Origin: Pythium myriotylum | Lineage: Eukaryota; Oomycota; Peronosporomycetes; Pythiales; Pythiaceae | DNA length: 64,000 nucleotides | NCBI GenBank assembly: GCA_023091665.1 | Contig: JALJCQ010000011.1 | Coordinates: 434,001 to 498,000, forward strand | Reading direction: 5' to 3' | Shown: one piece after another, positions 29,922-41,736 of the stretch | Numbering within the stretch: position 1 is the stretch's first letter | How the letters are laid out: the number at the start of each line of letters is the position of its first letter | Translations under genes and position numbers: made by a program | Notes under the pieces: generated by a model | The model's input: the letters and a program-made list of their open reading frames with translations, nothing else | Told to the model about the DNA's origin: nothing | Database searches by the model: none

Positions 29922-31180
29922 AGAGACCAAGACAGAGAACTGTAGAGATCCACTAAGATCCGTAATATATAGCCACTGTTCGATTAAGTGCGAATTGATA
30001 TATCAACCGGGGCGTTAAGTCGGTAGAGCCACCCAGCGCGTAGACACACACACACACACACAGCGCTGTAGCCAGCACATGAACTCAAAACGTATAGCGC
30101 TGTGTATGTTTCATTCCAACGACACACAAAACGACTTGGCCAGTGTTATCTGGCGAAGTCGCTCATCTTGAAACTGCGAGATACTATACCGTACGGAATA
30201 GTTGATACGAGAAGTGTAGGAATGTATGGGGGGGAGCAACGGCTGTACCTGGTAAGTGTATCATCCGCGAGGAATTTGAGCCGTGAATCCTCTTGTAGAA
30301 CGTCTAGGTTGGGACGGAAGAAGTCGAAATCCGCGTGTGTCGGGGAAGAGCTGACCCAATGAAGCCCCCGGTGAGTGCGAAGGCGCGATAAGGCGACTTA
30401 GAGGGCGTGAGAATCAACACGCGAAATGCGTGGCGGTCGTAAGCTAGTAACAGCAATGGCATCGAGAGTCTCACCCTGGACGCCGTGAACAGTAGCCCCG
30501 AAGGCTGGGACTAGCGGGAAGCCTTTTGTAGTGAGAGAGATAGGTCTTTCTGGTAGAAGCCGAGCTTTGATGCACCGGCATTACCGAGACCAGCCAGTCG
30601 TCGGCGAGAAAAGAGTTGGTTTCCACGTGCAAAGAGTGGAAAACCGCGTACCATAACCGGTATCAGAAAATACCGGTAAGAACCGATGATTCAGAGGTTC
30701 ACCGAGTGCTTAAAGAACCATCTGCCCATATATAAACCATCTGTTTTTGCATCTCGCCACCCCACGAACACCAAAGACACCCCACAAGAGCCCATTTCCC
30801 TTCATTTGCCAAGAGCCATTATATCGCCACCGGCTACAATTTTTTTGCAAGATAGAGAGTATATAAGCGTTAGAGCAATCGCAACGCGGCCCTCTATCTC
30901 TATCTCGACCACGATTAGAGGAGAGTCGTCGAGAATTTCAGCGCATCGCGGATCTCTTTCTCTAACGTTGGAATCTGCGATGTGTGCGACTCTCTATCGC
31001 GGGCTCGAATAGAGATGTTCTCACGTCGCATATAAATATGATTGGCCAGTCTCTAACCATCTGAGCACTTTCATTGGCTGCCCTAAACGGTCTCCATCCC
31101 GCTGTGGGATAGAATTGCATGAAGGCGTCGGTGTGTGGATGCTCATTCGCACGTTGCCCAGTACTTCTGATAGTGCAGGC
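29922..31180. other. Spacer with microsatellite, no gene recognised
   Basis: It holds an (AC)n microsatellite at about 30043-30062 and AT/GC-mixed sequence with short inverted words such as ACCGGTATC...GATACCGGT-like pairs near 30655-30682. No RNA gene or protein domain was recognised. Confidence 0.35.
30043..30062. repeat. (AC)n microsatellite
   Basis: About ten AC dinucleotides in a row. Confidence 0.8.
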
Positions 31181-31183
31181 AGC

Positions 31184-31640
31184 ATGGGCCATGGGAAGAC
31201 TTGGACGGACGAAGAAAACGAAGCGCTGTCGCGGTCGTGGCTGTTCGCGAGCGAAAATCCCATCGTCGAGACGGACCAAACCGGAGCGACGCTATGGGCA
31301 ACTGTCCATGAGCGCTATGGGCAACTGTCCATCAAAGCACCGGAACGACATGCTGCGGGACCACATCGGACTTCTTCTCTTCTCCAGGCCACCGCCAGAA
31401 GACCCCGAGGCTGCCGATTTCCATGCGTTGTTGCGTCGCAAGTATCTCCGCCGAACCCACGCAGAAGCCAACGAGGAGGAAGAAAAACCCAACGCAGAGG
31501 AAGAAGTGAAGGAAGAGCCATCTGGATCACGGTGCGCGTTCTCCTCGAGCAGTTCTCCTCGTCACTGTCGTCGGTACGGTGGGAAAGAAGTCGGTGCGCG
31601 CAGTCCAGACCCTCGTCCGAGATAAAGTTGGTGACAAGCC
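31184..31640 (+). pseudogene. Myb/SANT-like transposon-associated protein, broken
   Basis: A frame starting MGHGKTWTDEENEALSRSW reads like the SANT/Myb-like DNA-binding domain (trihelix type) of PIF/Harbinger-type accessory proteins: W, EE, aLs-aWl-ase-PIV--dQt---LW--v---Y. After about 60 residues the frame shifts, and a charged tail (EEEEKPNAEEEVKEEPS) continues in the next frame. An 18-bp word ATGGGCAACTGTCCAT is duplicated at about 31293 and 31318, close to the break. Probably a remnant; no transposase is next to it. Confidence 0.5.
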
Positions 31641-31689
31641 ACTCGATCTCATCCTGCTCGGTGAAGGTGTCCATAATGTCTCGTCAAGT

Positions 31690-34650
31690 TGCTTCTGTTG
31701 AAGTCTCTATGGAATAGAGATAGAGACTCAGCGGTACGACAGGAGACTCTCCTCCAAATTGAACAGCTGTTTCAAATTAGAGCAGCCAATCGCCTTGCGC
31801 GGATATTTAGAGTTAGGGAGCCAGCGCTGCGAATGCTCTTATACAAAAATGAACACGATCTAGTATGTAGAATGTATGAAAGCTACGCAGATGACATTGT
31901 GTTGTGTGCCGTGACCTCTAATCCCAACATTCGAGCTGCAATGATCATGTCCACGACATTTTCACCCTCGAACCATTCGTCCGAATCATTGCCGAAGTCT
32001 ACTTCCCATTTGTAGATCCCCCGACCTGCTTAAACTGCTTGATCAATCCCATGTTGCAGCGGGTCCCACTTAAGCCATCTTCTTCATAGTCTTCATGAAC
32101 AACAACTCGCCAGTTGTACGGGTACAGAGGCTGCTTTAGGAGCCTGTTCATAAGGTTAGTCTTTTTGAGCGTGCGATTGTCCGGATCATCCGTATTCAGA
32201 GCGCCAGGGATTTTGCGCTGGCCGCCGGAGGCCTTTGTAGCTGGCAATGCAACTGTAGCGCCCTTCAAGTCAAATTTCTTTAGGATTGAGGCAGTCGCAA
32301 TGACGTGAGAGCACAGCCAGCCTGTAGACCAGAAATCCTTACAGTCGCATATGTACAGCGCACGGATCTGCCTTATCTTAACATATTCAGACAGAAAATG
32401 AATATAGATTGGAATTTCAGCGTAGAACGATCAACATACCTTGTGGCTGTCGACTGGAGGTTCCAGCTGGAATGTAAACGCTGCTAGCTGATCCTGTGTC
32501 CCGATCAACTCAATCTCGTGAAGGGATTGAAAAAGGAGTGGGATGTCGTTCACGGTGGTATCTCTACATAAAGTGCCTCTCTTGGAATCAAGGTATCTAA
32601 TGCAACACAGTGAGCCCAACGTTAGTTTTTGGCAGCGATTTCTCGGTAATAGCGTAGTGTACCGTTGAACACGTGCGCGAGTCACTTCTTCGTGCATACG
32701 TGTCGGCGAGTCCATGTACCGGGAAGCGTTGAAAAATAGAGAAGAAGAGGCTCGCTTATGACCAATCCAACGATACTTCACATAATGGGCTGTCTTCATA
32801 ATGTGGTGAGCAGAAGGGGAATGACCGCCAAGTCTTTCGTAGTGTATTCTCCGATGGTGGTTTTTGAAGTTGGCACCCGCGCGAGTGGAGAAGAACGGGG
32901 TGAATCCGCTGGAACGTGAGCCATTTCGCTAAGAACCTATTCAATAGTATTGTCAGCTGATGCTCGCCATTGATGTCTGCCATTGTATGTGGAGGTGACG
33001 TAGCCCACGTTTGTCTTACCGAAAGTTGTGAAGTCGAGAAATCGACTCAATCAAAGCAAAGAATTCCGCGGTGATTGCTCTGTCTGGGCGCCAAGTCGTC
33101 CGCGACATTTCCGTCGCCAGCTTTCGCGCCTTTGTGGCCACGAGCTCTGTGCCCTATGGTTTCAATGTTGTGGCTACTCTTTCTCTCTTTGTAGGCAGAT
33201 GTTGAGAGCACTTGCTGATCCACCTAATTGCACCGGTAATGGTGGAGTTCGTAGTGTGTCGGTTTTGTTCGGAAAGGTCTCGCACGTGATTCTCCACCAT
33301 GGGTACATGGAAAACATCCGTGACCTCCTCGGTGATGCCCGGGAAACGCACGGGTGATGGACAGCTGGCTAGGTTGACAAAGACATTCCGTGGCTGGGAG
33401 GAGGCCATCCAGGTGCCGTTGCTTTAAACCACATAATCGAATAGCGGGGAATCTCGTCGAACACCCTCTCACGCTCTTAACTGAAGTTGCAGTGGAGAAA
33501 TATCCGTCCGCATCGGCTACCTCCACCACTGACGACCCAGTCGAGAGAATCACGACCTCCGCCAAAAATACTGTAGGTATGGTGCTTGGTACCTACAAAA
33601 TAAAATATTATGGGTTCTGCGATATGCAATAACCCATACAACACAAGAATATATAATGTTGAGGTTCGTGGCAAACAGTCTCCATCTCCTCAGGCGTCGA
33701 CGCCGAGAGTTTGCTCGAGCCCACACATGCGGATTCTGGTCGGTCATTGTGCCGACCATGCAGGTCGTCATGTGTGTTCTCATTGTCACGCAACTGGGCG
33801 CTGTCATTTTTCTCGTGTCGTCGGCTCCGGAACCAGACAATGCGCGAATGTTTTCTTTGGTGAGCCTCAGGGCTCCGTGCACTACGACAATCGTGCCAAC
33901 CGCTTCGCCACTCGTGAGCAGGACAAACGCGACCGAGTACTGGAGCTGGCGCATGACGGCGGGTGACGACATGACGGGTGGCGAGATGAACGCATGGTCG
34001 CTTCGCTCGTTGATGCGTTGCGCGTCGCTGTGGGAGATCATCACGGAGTACCAGGCTATGATCGAGACGTCGTCGACGACGACGAGGGTGACGACGGACG
34101 GCGCAAGCTCAGGCTCGGCTATGGCTGGTGCGGCTGCGGCTGGTGCGGCTGCTGGCGTCTACGTGGATGTGGACTCGTTTCTTTGTCGAGCTCGGTACAG
34201 GTGAAGCAGCAGCACGTGGCGGAGGCGGTGGCATCGGTTGTCCACGTGCAGTACGTGCTTCGGTAGGGCGGTGCCGGTGCGCGTGGTGTGAACCTCATCG
34301 GCTGGTGTTGGTGAAGCAGTCGATGGACTCGGACTTGGCGATATGGAAAGATGAGCCGGAGGGCTGCGAGGGTGAGTATCAAGTGCTTATACGGCAACAA
34401 CCGCGAGTAGCGTCTGGTGAACCTCGATCAGCACCACGCGACGTACGTCGCAGAACAGGACATCGCAGCAATGACTTCTTACCTCACGTGGACCACTCAA
34501 TCGTGCTTCAGAATGTTCAAATTACTGGTGGTAGATCGCTCGACGAGCTCAAGTTTCCATGCCTTGTGTATGTTAGACGCATTTTTGACGAGACATACAC
34601 GGCTAAGGTTCATTGTTTTGGGCATATTCATATGAAACGTTTTGCTGATA
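31690..34650. other. Degenerate, frame-shifting sequence, likely old transposon debris
   Basis: Several coding-like stretches occur without recognisable domains: minus 31999-32268, minus 32431-32983 (a continuous coding-like region in two overlapping frames) and plus 33610-34266 in shifting frames, including Cys/His words HVCSHCHATGRC. None has a start, stop and domain that would support a gene. They are listed as probable relics. Confidence 0.3.
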
Positions 34651-34665
34651 CGTTACTAGTAGCAT

Positions 34666-35007
34666 TTAACCCTTTCGCAATCACCTCCGTGCAAACAGGG
34701 ATTGTATGGACACCTGTCGCAATTCCAGAACGTGTAAAATTTACACGATCTGGAATTGCGACAGGTGGAGTTTCCCGCAAACCTACCGCCTTTTGTAATA
34801 AAACCTCGCAAAATTGCAAATAATTTTCGAGGTTATTGCTATTTAACCTTGATAGGTTTTAAGGTTTTGTTGAGGTTTTTGCGAAACTTCAAAGACGGGT
34901 TTTGTAAAACGTGTAAAATTTACACGTTCTGAGGGGTTCAATCACACCAGCTTATGAGAAACCCTCAGAACGTGTAATTTTTACACGTTTGATTGCGAAA
35001 GGGTTAA
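34666..35007. mobile_element. piggyBac-type MITE, 342 bp
   Basis: It is bounded by perfect 18-bp terminal inverted repeats, TTAACCCTTTCGCAATCA and its complement. The outer TTAA on each side is the piggyBac target duplication, and inner ends CCC...GGG are typical of that superfamily. No transposase is inside. It contains three copies of CGTGTAAA-N-TTTACACG (34731-34747, 34910-34926, 34971-34987). Confidence 0.8.
34711..34767. repeat. 57-bp near-perfect palindrome in the MITE
   Basis: 19-bp outer arms (CACCTGTCGCAATTCCAGA and complement) enclose the inner pair CGTGTAAA/TTTACACG. The RNA or single strand would fold into one long hairpin. Confidence 0.9.
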
Positions 35008-35063
35008 ACTGTTCCCTACTTTCTGTTTAGCGCCGTTGAAGCGGTTCTTTCTCTGTTTGACTG

Positions 35064-35403
35064 TCAGAAGCTCGCTTCCAAACTTCTTGTAAACTCCACG
35101 ACAAAATCTCTTGGCATCGTGGGGGGTATACGTTCAGCGTGCTTCTTGACAAACTCCTGTATGACTTTCTTCTGCTCCGCTGCATTGGTTCCCGTCAAAC
35201 CCGAGTTCGTCGGTGGGCATCCACGGTACTTTGCCTTTAGACGAGAGATCACCTGACGAATGTCATTCTCTGTTGGCATATCGTGTCGACCAGGATACTC
35301 ATCCTTCAGAACCTCCAGCATTTGCCCTGGTCCAAGTCTCTCTTCTGGAACAATTATGCCGTTGACAAAAAGCTGTTCGATCCGCGGCAAAAAGTCGTTG
35401 ATG
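35064..35403 (-). pseudogene. 3' fragment of an unknown gene cut by copia LTR
   Basis: A minus-strand frame of about 113 residues (from HINDFLPRIEQLF to SLEASF) runs open into the 3' end of the copia LTR at 35404, so its own start is lost. It is mostly helical (DMPTENDIRQVISRLKAKY, AEQKKVIQEFVKKHAERIP). No domain is recognised; similar helical segments occur in oomycete transposon proteins (inference). It may belong with the broken gene at 42473-43841 on the other side of the insertion. Confidence 0.45.
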
Positions 35404-35782
35404 TGAGGTAGGCCGTGTGTCGGGTAGGTGGCAAATTGCCGAATGAGAATGTATTTGTGTTGTTTCCTTGGTCTCTGGGAAGCGCTGCACGCCCTGTCCC
35501 CAACTGTCCAACGGCCCTTAGCCAACCACTAGTTTAACCTAAAAACCTCGAATTGATTTGGCCAATCAGGATCCGCTCTGATCGATTCTAACCAATCAGA
35601 GCAGTCCTTCTATCAATCCGATGTCGCAAACGAGGCGACAGGGACCAGTGGGTTTTTGGGTGATGGAGGTTGAAGGTGCGCCTTCAACCTCCCAGCCAAT
35701 CACAGTGGGCTGGCAGCAGCGGCTGCCGACGCTGCGGCGTCACGGGGCCCACTTGTGGCTCTCGGGGGACATAACCGTCTCA
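35404..35782 (-). repeat. Copia element 2, 3' LTR
   Basis: 379 bp; plus-strand ends TGAGGTAGG and CCGTCTCA. It matches 41358-41736 at offset 5954. Confidence 0.9.
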
Positions 35783-35898
35783 CTCCCCCTCAGCGCGTTG
35801 CCCATAGCCAAGGTTACAACTTTATCTATCTGCTGGGAAAAACTCCCCGGTGCGTACACACTCGGTGAGGGTAAAAACCAGCCTACCTTCTTCTCCGG

Positions 35899-38800
35899 CT
35901 ACTCGAGACGAAGCTCGATCATTCTGATCCCACGCGTCAAGTCACAGTGCTTGTTACTCCCCAAGGACTTGGTGAAGAGGTCAGCTAGGTTCTTCTCCGA
36001 AGCGACTTGAGTGATCTCGAGTTGTTTTCCATTTAGGTCATGCATGAAAAAGAACTTTGGGTCGATGTGTTTGGTGCGATCACTCTTGATGTAGCCTTGT
36101 TGTACTTGCGCAACGCATGCCGCGTTGTCCTCGAAGATCCTGATAGGTCCTAGCTTCGTCTTGACTCCAAGGGCGCCACGAACGAACTTGAGGAATCGGC
36201 GCAACCAGATGCACTCACGACTCGCTTCATAAAGAGCGATAAGCTCTGACTGGTTGGTTGACGTGGCAGTTAGCGTCTGCTTCGTCGACTTCCACGAAAT
36301 CGCAGCGTGCGAAGTCATGAACACATAGCCAGTCTGCGAGCGTGCCTTGTGTGGGTCGGAGAGGTAGTCTGCATCTGCGTATCCGCAGATGTCGTCGGTG
36401 ACTAGATCACTGACGTGTACGCTCGTACCCTTGCGGTACAGTAAGCCGTACTTACGAGTCCGTGCCAGATATCTCAACACTTGCTTTACCCCAGACCAAT
36501 GTCTTCTGGTCGGTTCCGATGTGTACCGTGCAAGTACACTAACAGCGAAAGCTATATCTGGGCGTGAGCAGTTTGCCAAGTAAAGGAGAGCTCCGATGGC
36601 TTCCTTGTAGGGATACTTCTCGTCGAGCACCCTTTCACTGCCACGTCTTGGTCCAAAGACATCGCTCTCTGGTCTCAGGTTCCGCACAACCATGGGGGTC
36701 TTGGCAGTCCTAGTGACATCCCTCATGTTGAAGCGTGTCAGCACTTTGCTGATGTAGGTTGCCTGATGCAACACAATCCCCGTCGGGATCTGAGTTACCT
36801 GGAGACCCAGACAGAACGATATAGTTCCAAGGTCTTTCACCTTGAACTCGGACTTCAATGCTGCCATTGCAGCTTCGATTGCCGCGTCCGTTCCGACAAT
36901 GATAATGTCGTCGACGTAGATCCCAATGATGGCGATCTCGGCACCGCTTCGCTTGACAAACAAGCATGGGGAGCATTCATGGGTCTGAAAACCACATTTA
37001 ATCAAGTACTGCGAAAAACGCAAGTACCAACGCCGGCCGGCTTGCTTCAACCCAAAAAGCGACTTGTGCAATCGCACACACGGGAGGTTCATTGACATCT
37101 CCCCCTCGACACGTAACCCCTCAGGGACTCGCATATATAGTTCAACATCGATTAGACCATATAGGTACGCAGTTTCTATGTCTGCCTGTCTGACTTGCAT
37201 GTTGTTCGCTGCACCGAACGCAAGTAACCAACGAAGGGTTGTCATGGTCATGACCGGCGAGTACGTGTCGGAATAGTCGATACCGAAACGTTGCGTGAAA
37301 CCTTGTGCCACAAGTCGCGCCTTGAAGCGCACGACTCTACCTTGTTGATCGCGCTTACGCGCAAACACCCACCGACATCCAATAGGTCGGTGCTGTGGGG
37401 GGCACTCTTGCACGTTTCCAAGTACTTCACGATCCAGAAGTGACTGCAGCTCCGATTTGATGGCCGCCTTCCATTTAGGCCAATCGGGTGATGCCCTACA
37501 GTCCGAGACTGTCTGGGGCTCTGCATCTTCACCGATTGCGGCCAGGAACGAGCTGACGTTCGTGTCAGCAAGAACTTCGCTAATGGTATCGACATCATGC
37601 TCAACATCGACAACCTCTGGTTCGATGGAGTCTCCAGCGAGTTCTTCGTTCGTGCGCCTCTTCCTCGGATTTCTATCCTTTGCTCCTTTTGGTCGTCCAC
37701 GTTTCTTCGGTTGAGTTGTCGTTGTGGACGAGGCAGGAACGGGGTCAACTGCTATCGCGACAGGATAGTTGGGTGCTTCATTTAGGGTTGACCGTGTCAT
37801 CCGTTCCGTTGGAGTGAATACGTCAGGCGCATTCTGTACAATGCTGTGCAGATGAAGGATGCGTCGTACGTCCTTCTCACCTTGACCGTTGTATGGGTGT
37901 GAATCTCCTTCGTCGACGGCTGTACGAATGTGAAAGCCGATCTAGAGACGTCATCGTCGTCACCAAGTTTCGGGAAGGTCTGTTCATCGAATTCACACAT
38001 TGTGATGTGTGCCGTAAATAGGTCTCCTGTTTGAGGACTTAGGTAACGGATAATCGATGGTGATTGGAAACCTACGTATACCCCAAGCTGGCGCCTGGGT
38101 CCGAGCTTGGTTCGTTGGTGTGGAGGTATGGGGGCGTATACCGCACAACCAAAGATCCTCAGATGCTTTACTGATGGTGGAAACCCATGAACAAGTTCAT
38201 ATGGCGAGGGGCCAACATCAGAAGCAGGCCTGTACTGGATGAGAGCTGCCGCATGAAGAACTGCATGACCCCAAGCAGATAGCGGCAGGTTCGATCGCAG
38301 TAGCAAGGGCCGAGCGATCATCTGGATCTGATTCACAAAGTTCTCTGCATTCGTGTTATGAGCGTATGGTACGGAAGTCTCCAGGTTTATTCCGCTAGAC
38401 GTGCAGAACTCCTGAAATGACTTCAAGACGTACTCGGATGCGTTGTCGACACGAACATTCTTGATTGTGTGCTCCGGGAACTGCGTCTTGAAGTGAATGA
38501 TGCTGGCTAGCAGCTTTGGCATCACTTCGTTTCGAGAAGTTAGCAGATGAACCTTCGAGAACCGAGCCGATGTGTCTTTCACAACCATGAAGTAGTTGAA
38601 GGGACCTGATGGTGTGGAGATATCGGGCCGCACACATCGCTCACCAGAGTGTCGAGGACACCGCGTGGTTTGATCTTCTCGCCGTGGAGCTTGACCTTCG
38701 GGCGGTTCTGAAGCTTTCCCATTGCACACGGTCTGCACAGTCGTTTGCTATGAGTGGCAAAGTCGCTCTGCTTCAGTGGCATGCCAACCACTGCCCTCGA

Positions 38801-40298
38801 CATTCTCTTCATGATGTCCCTGCCTGGATGATCTGACCGATCGTGCCACTGCTTGTACACGCTCGTCTAGGTTGAACGAAGAGCAGATGTGCCAATCGTG
38901 TCGTGGATGACACTAGCCGCACATTCTGGCGATGGAGTAATGAGAGTGACATAGAGTCCGTTGCCATTTTCCTCGCATTCCTCCACGATCTGAGCTTTCG
39001 CATTAGTCAAACGCAAGCACTCCCTGCCATCGGGGAGGGTAGCTGTGTTGACGTGCAATCCATTCTTTCGGATGTCGGCAAAGCCGATCAAGTTCCGAGA
39101 AGCGGATGGTGCGAAGATTGCCTTGGTGATGTTGATCGTAGTTCCATTAGGCAACTGAACTTGTGCTTGTCCAGCGCCCTTAGCGATCGACGCAGCACCG
39201 CCAATTGTCTTGACTTTGGCGGGCGTTTCCGATGCCTCAAGTGACGTAAAGAACTTCCGATCCCTTAGGATAGCGTTGGTTGTTCCTGAGTCGATGAGGC
39301 AGGAGTCATATTCGCTCTCATTACTACTGTAGCACTCAACGCAGTTCGCTTCAGCTTCGTCACTGTCATCGGACAAGTTCGTCATGAACGTGGCCTTATT
39401 CTTCGAAGACGATGGTCCTCTGCTCTTCCCCTTCATCGTCTGAGACGACTTCGCGTTTCGCAGTGACTCTTGGTAAAGCTTGACGTGGAACGCAGGTGTG
39501 GGACACTTCGCAGCCCAGTGACCTCTCAGACCACACTTCCTGCATGCGTTGTTCGAATCCGAGTTGTAGAATGCCTTGTGTGCCCCAGGCTTTCTGTTCC
39601 CTGATGAGAACTTCCGTCCCTTTCCATTGCCCTTCCACTGCCTCTTGCCATGACGGCGCTGATGAGGCTTATCCTGTTGACGTGGAACTTCCCCATAGTT
39701 GACTTCAGCCTTCAACGGCTTCTCAGGCGCATCCGGGACGCGTCGCTCATCATGGTTGCGCTGAAGCAACATGCCGTGCTTCTCATCGAGCAATAGGTTA
39801 GCCACCAGCTTGTCGAAGGTCGTATGGTTCATGCGGCGATACTGTGTAGCCAGTATGCGTTCCGCCGGACTGAACGTCGTGAGAGTCTTGTCGATCTTGT
39901 CCAACTCCGTCAACTTCTTACCACACCACGAGAGCTCACTCGCGATGCTGTACAACTTTGTCGTGTACTCGGTGACTGTCTTGAAGTTGTAGAAACAGAG
40001 TTTGTTCCATTCATCGTTCAGGAGTGGCAACATTGGTTGCTTTCTATCGGTGTCGAAGCGAAGACGCAGACTTGAAGTCTTTGTGCAGGTGCCGGAGGAT
40101 CAGGCACACTGCGCGGGCAGCGTCTTTGCGAGTGGCAACTTCCCTCGTCGTAGTGCCACTTGGTATGACGAAGTTTTCATCGATCGTGTCGCTAAGGCCT
40201 TCGGCGCATATGTTGTTGTAGCACTCGAGTGACCACACGATGTAGTTCTCGCCACCGATGTCTAGCGCTGGGAACTTCAACTTCTCTAAGTTCGACAT
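35899..40298 (-). pseudogene. Copia element 2 Gag-Pol, multiply broken
   Basis: Gag begins at ATG 40298 (MSNLEKLKFPALD). A deletion of about 60 bp near 40060 shifts the frame; the next piece (to 38867) has the zinc knuckle CRKCGLRGHWAAKC and protease LIDSGTT. An in-frame TAG follows at 38864-38866. A frameshift lies near 38620 in the integrase (DNASEY and NAEN remain). Another lies near 37900 before the reverse transcriptase/RNase H piece (37800-35899), which is open for over 600 codons with the YVDD motif and YADADY. The element cannot make its own proteins. Confidence 0.9.
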
Positions 40299-40445
40299 GG
40301 TAGGTGCGGACGGGACGGCGCTAAGTACTTCTCTGCTAGGTACGACTCCCTAAGTACACGTTGAGCAAAGTGTCAGAGTACTAGGTACGAACTGTGCGGG
40401 AACTAAGTTCGATAACGAGCGTACTAGAAGAAGAACTAAATGTAC

Positions 40446-41014
40446 TTAGTTAAAGATGTTACACGAACACCACTCGTCGTCGCAGTGCTTCTGCTTCTTG
40501 CGCTGGCGCTCTTCTTCCTCGGCTTCCTGTCGTGCGCGCTTCTCGTTCACGACCTTAGACTCGAGAATGGACGTGATCGTCTTGCCCACGATCTTGCGCT
40601 GAAGGTCGCAGTGAAACGGCACTTCACCAATCGCGGAGACGATGTGCTTGATCCGGTTGGACTGGACAGCCGACTCGTTGAGCTTCTTCGTGAACGCGCC
40701 GTGGACTCTGACGACGCGCTCGATCGCCTCTTGAAGATCGTCGCGCAGTTGGTCGAGGGACTCGGCACGGTCGCGTTCGAGGTAGCCGATGGACTTGGCG
40801 AAGTCCGATCGGCGCGAATACAGCTTCCCGCGCCGATCGGACTTCGCCAAGTCCGATCGGCGCGGGAAGCTGTATTTCTTCTTCCGCGACCGTGGCCTTG
40901 AGCTGGGCTGCGACTCGACCTTGGCGGCGACGGGCGGACAACAGGCTCTTGTCCGCTGAGGTCGAGGGTGGCAACGATCTTCGGTGACTTGGGCAGCTTG
41001 GTCACCTTGACCAT
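40446..41014 (-). pseudogene. Copia element 2 ORF0, frameshifted
   Basis: It starts at ATG 41014 (MVKVTKLPKSPK) and is the homologue of ORF0 in element 1. The first part and the conserved helical part (LRDDLQEAIERVVR, PFHCDLQRKIV, stop at 40446) are in different frames. The break coincides with a perfect 28-bp inverted repeat at 40817-40876, which looks like a copying error during reverse transcription or replication. The gap between the ORF0 stop and the gag ATG is 147 nt here, against 39 nt in element 1. Confidence 0.75.
40817..40876. repeat. Perfect 28-bp inverted repeat, 4-nt spacer
   Basis: Arms 40817-40844 and 40849-40876 are exact reverse complements around CGCC. One arm is normal ORF0 sequence and the other its inverted copy. 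Confidence 0.9.
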
Positions 41015-41343
41015 GCGAGCGTCAAACAGGGGTAGGCAACGAACTTACGGTCACACCACGAGTCAACGCACGAGCACGGGGACCTTGCTTTTACGTGTGG
41101 GGCACGGCAAACGCGGGTCTTTCAGCGCTCGGGCGGGCCGCTGACGATGCGTTGAGCACGAACCTTGGGTCGGTCCGACGGCTCAGGGGTCGTGGGCCAC
41201 GGGTCGGGTCGAGGGGCCACGGGTCGGGTTGACGGGCCACGGGTCGGGTCGACGGGTTGGGTCGGGTCGACGGGTCGGGTCGACGGTTCGGGAGGCGAGC
41301 GAGGGGAGGAGGCCTTGACCGTCGGGGCTCAGGCGGGAGCCAG

Positions 41344-41357
41344 CAGTGCTGATAACG
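41344..41357 (-). other. Copia element 2 primer-binding site
   Basis: CGTTATCAGCACTG on the minus strand, directly after the 5' LTR; identical to the sites in element 1 and the TRIM. Confidence 0.7.
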
Positions 41358-41736
41358 TGAGGTAGGCCGTGTGTCGGGTAGGTGGCAAATTGCCGAATGA
41401 GAATGTATTTGTGTTGTTTCCTTGGTCTCTGGGAAGCGCTGCACGCCCTGTCCCCAACTGTCCAACGGCCCTTAGCCAACCACTAGTTTAACCTAAAAAC
41501 CTCGAATTGATTTGGCCAATCAGGATCCGCTCTGATCGATTCTAACCAATCAGAGCAGTCCTTCTATCAATCCGATGTCGCAAACGAGGCGACAGGGACC
41601 AGTGGGTTTTTGGGTGATGGAGGTTGAAGGTGCGCCTTCAACCTCCCAGCCAATCACAGTGGGCTGGCAGCAGCGGCTGCCGACGCTGCGGCGTCACGGG
41701 GCCCACTTGTGGCTCTCGGGGGACATAACCGTCTCA
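41358..41736 (-). repeat. Copia element 2, 5' LTR (shared with truncated copy)
   Basis: 379 bp, matching 35404-35782. The sequence on both sides is element interior: the primer-binding site on the left and a purine tract plus the pol 3' end on the right. Confidence 0.9.

Larger units (their letters stand above)
35404..41736 (-). mobile_element. Ty1/copia retrotransposon, second family, defective (element 2)
   Basis: 6333 bp on the minus strand: 5' LTR 41358-41736, primer-binding site 41344-41357, ORF0 relic 41014-40446, gag-pol relic 40298-35899 and 3' LTR 35404-35782. The LTRs are 379 bp and appear identical, yet the coding region carries at least four lesions. It shares the primer-binding site, TGAGxx/GTCTCA termini and purine tract with element 1 but is a distinct family (different LTR, diverged protein). 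The 5' LTR is at the same time the 3' LTR of a truncated copy on its right. Confidence 0.92.

Noticed and set aside
30360..30620. Possible rRNA-like fragment (purine-rich, GGCGATAAGGCGACTT-type words)
   Set aside because: No conserved rRNA core sequence could be recognised and no partner rRNA segments lie nearby.
34731..34987. CRISPR-like array from repeated CGTGTAAA-N-TTTACACG words
   Set aside because: Only three short copies with irregular spacing, inside a TTAA-bounded MITE in a eukaryotic genome.
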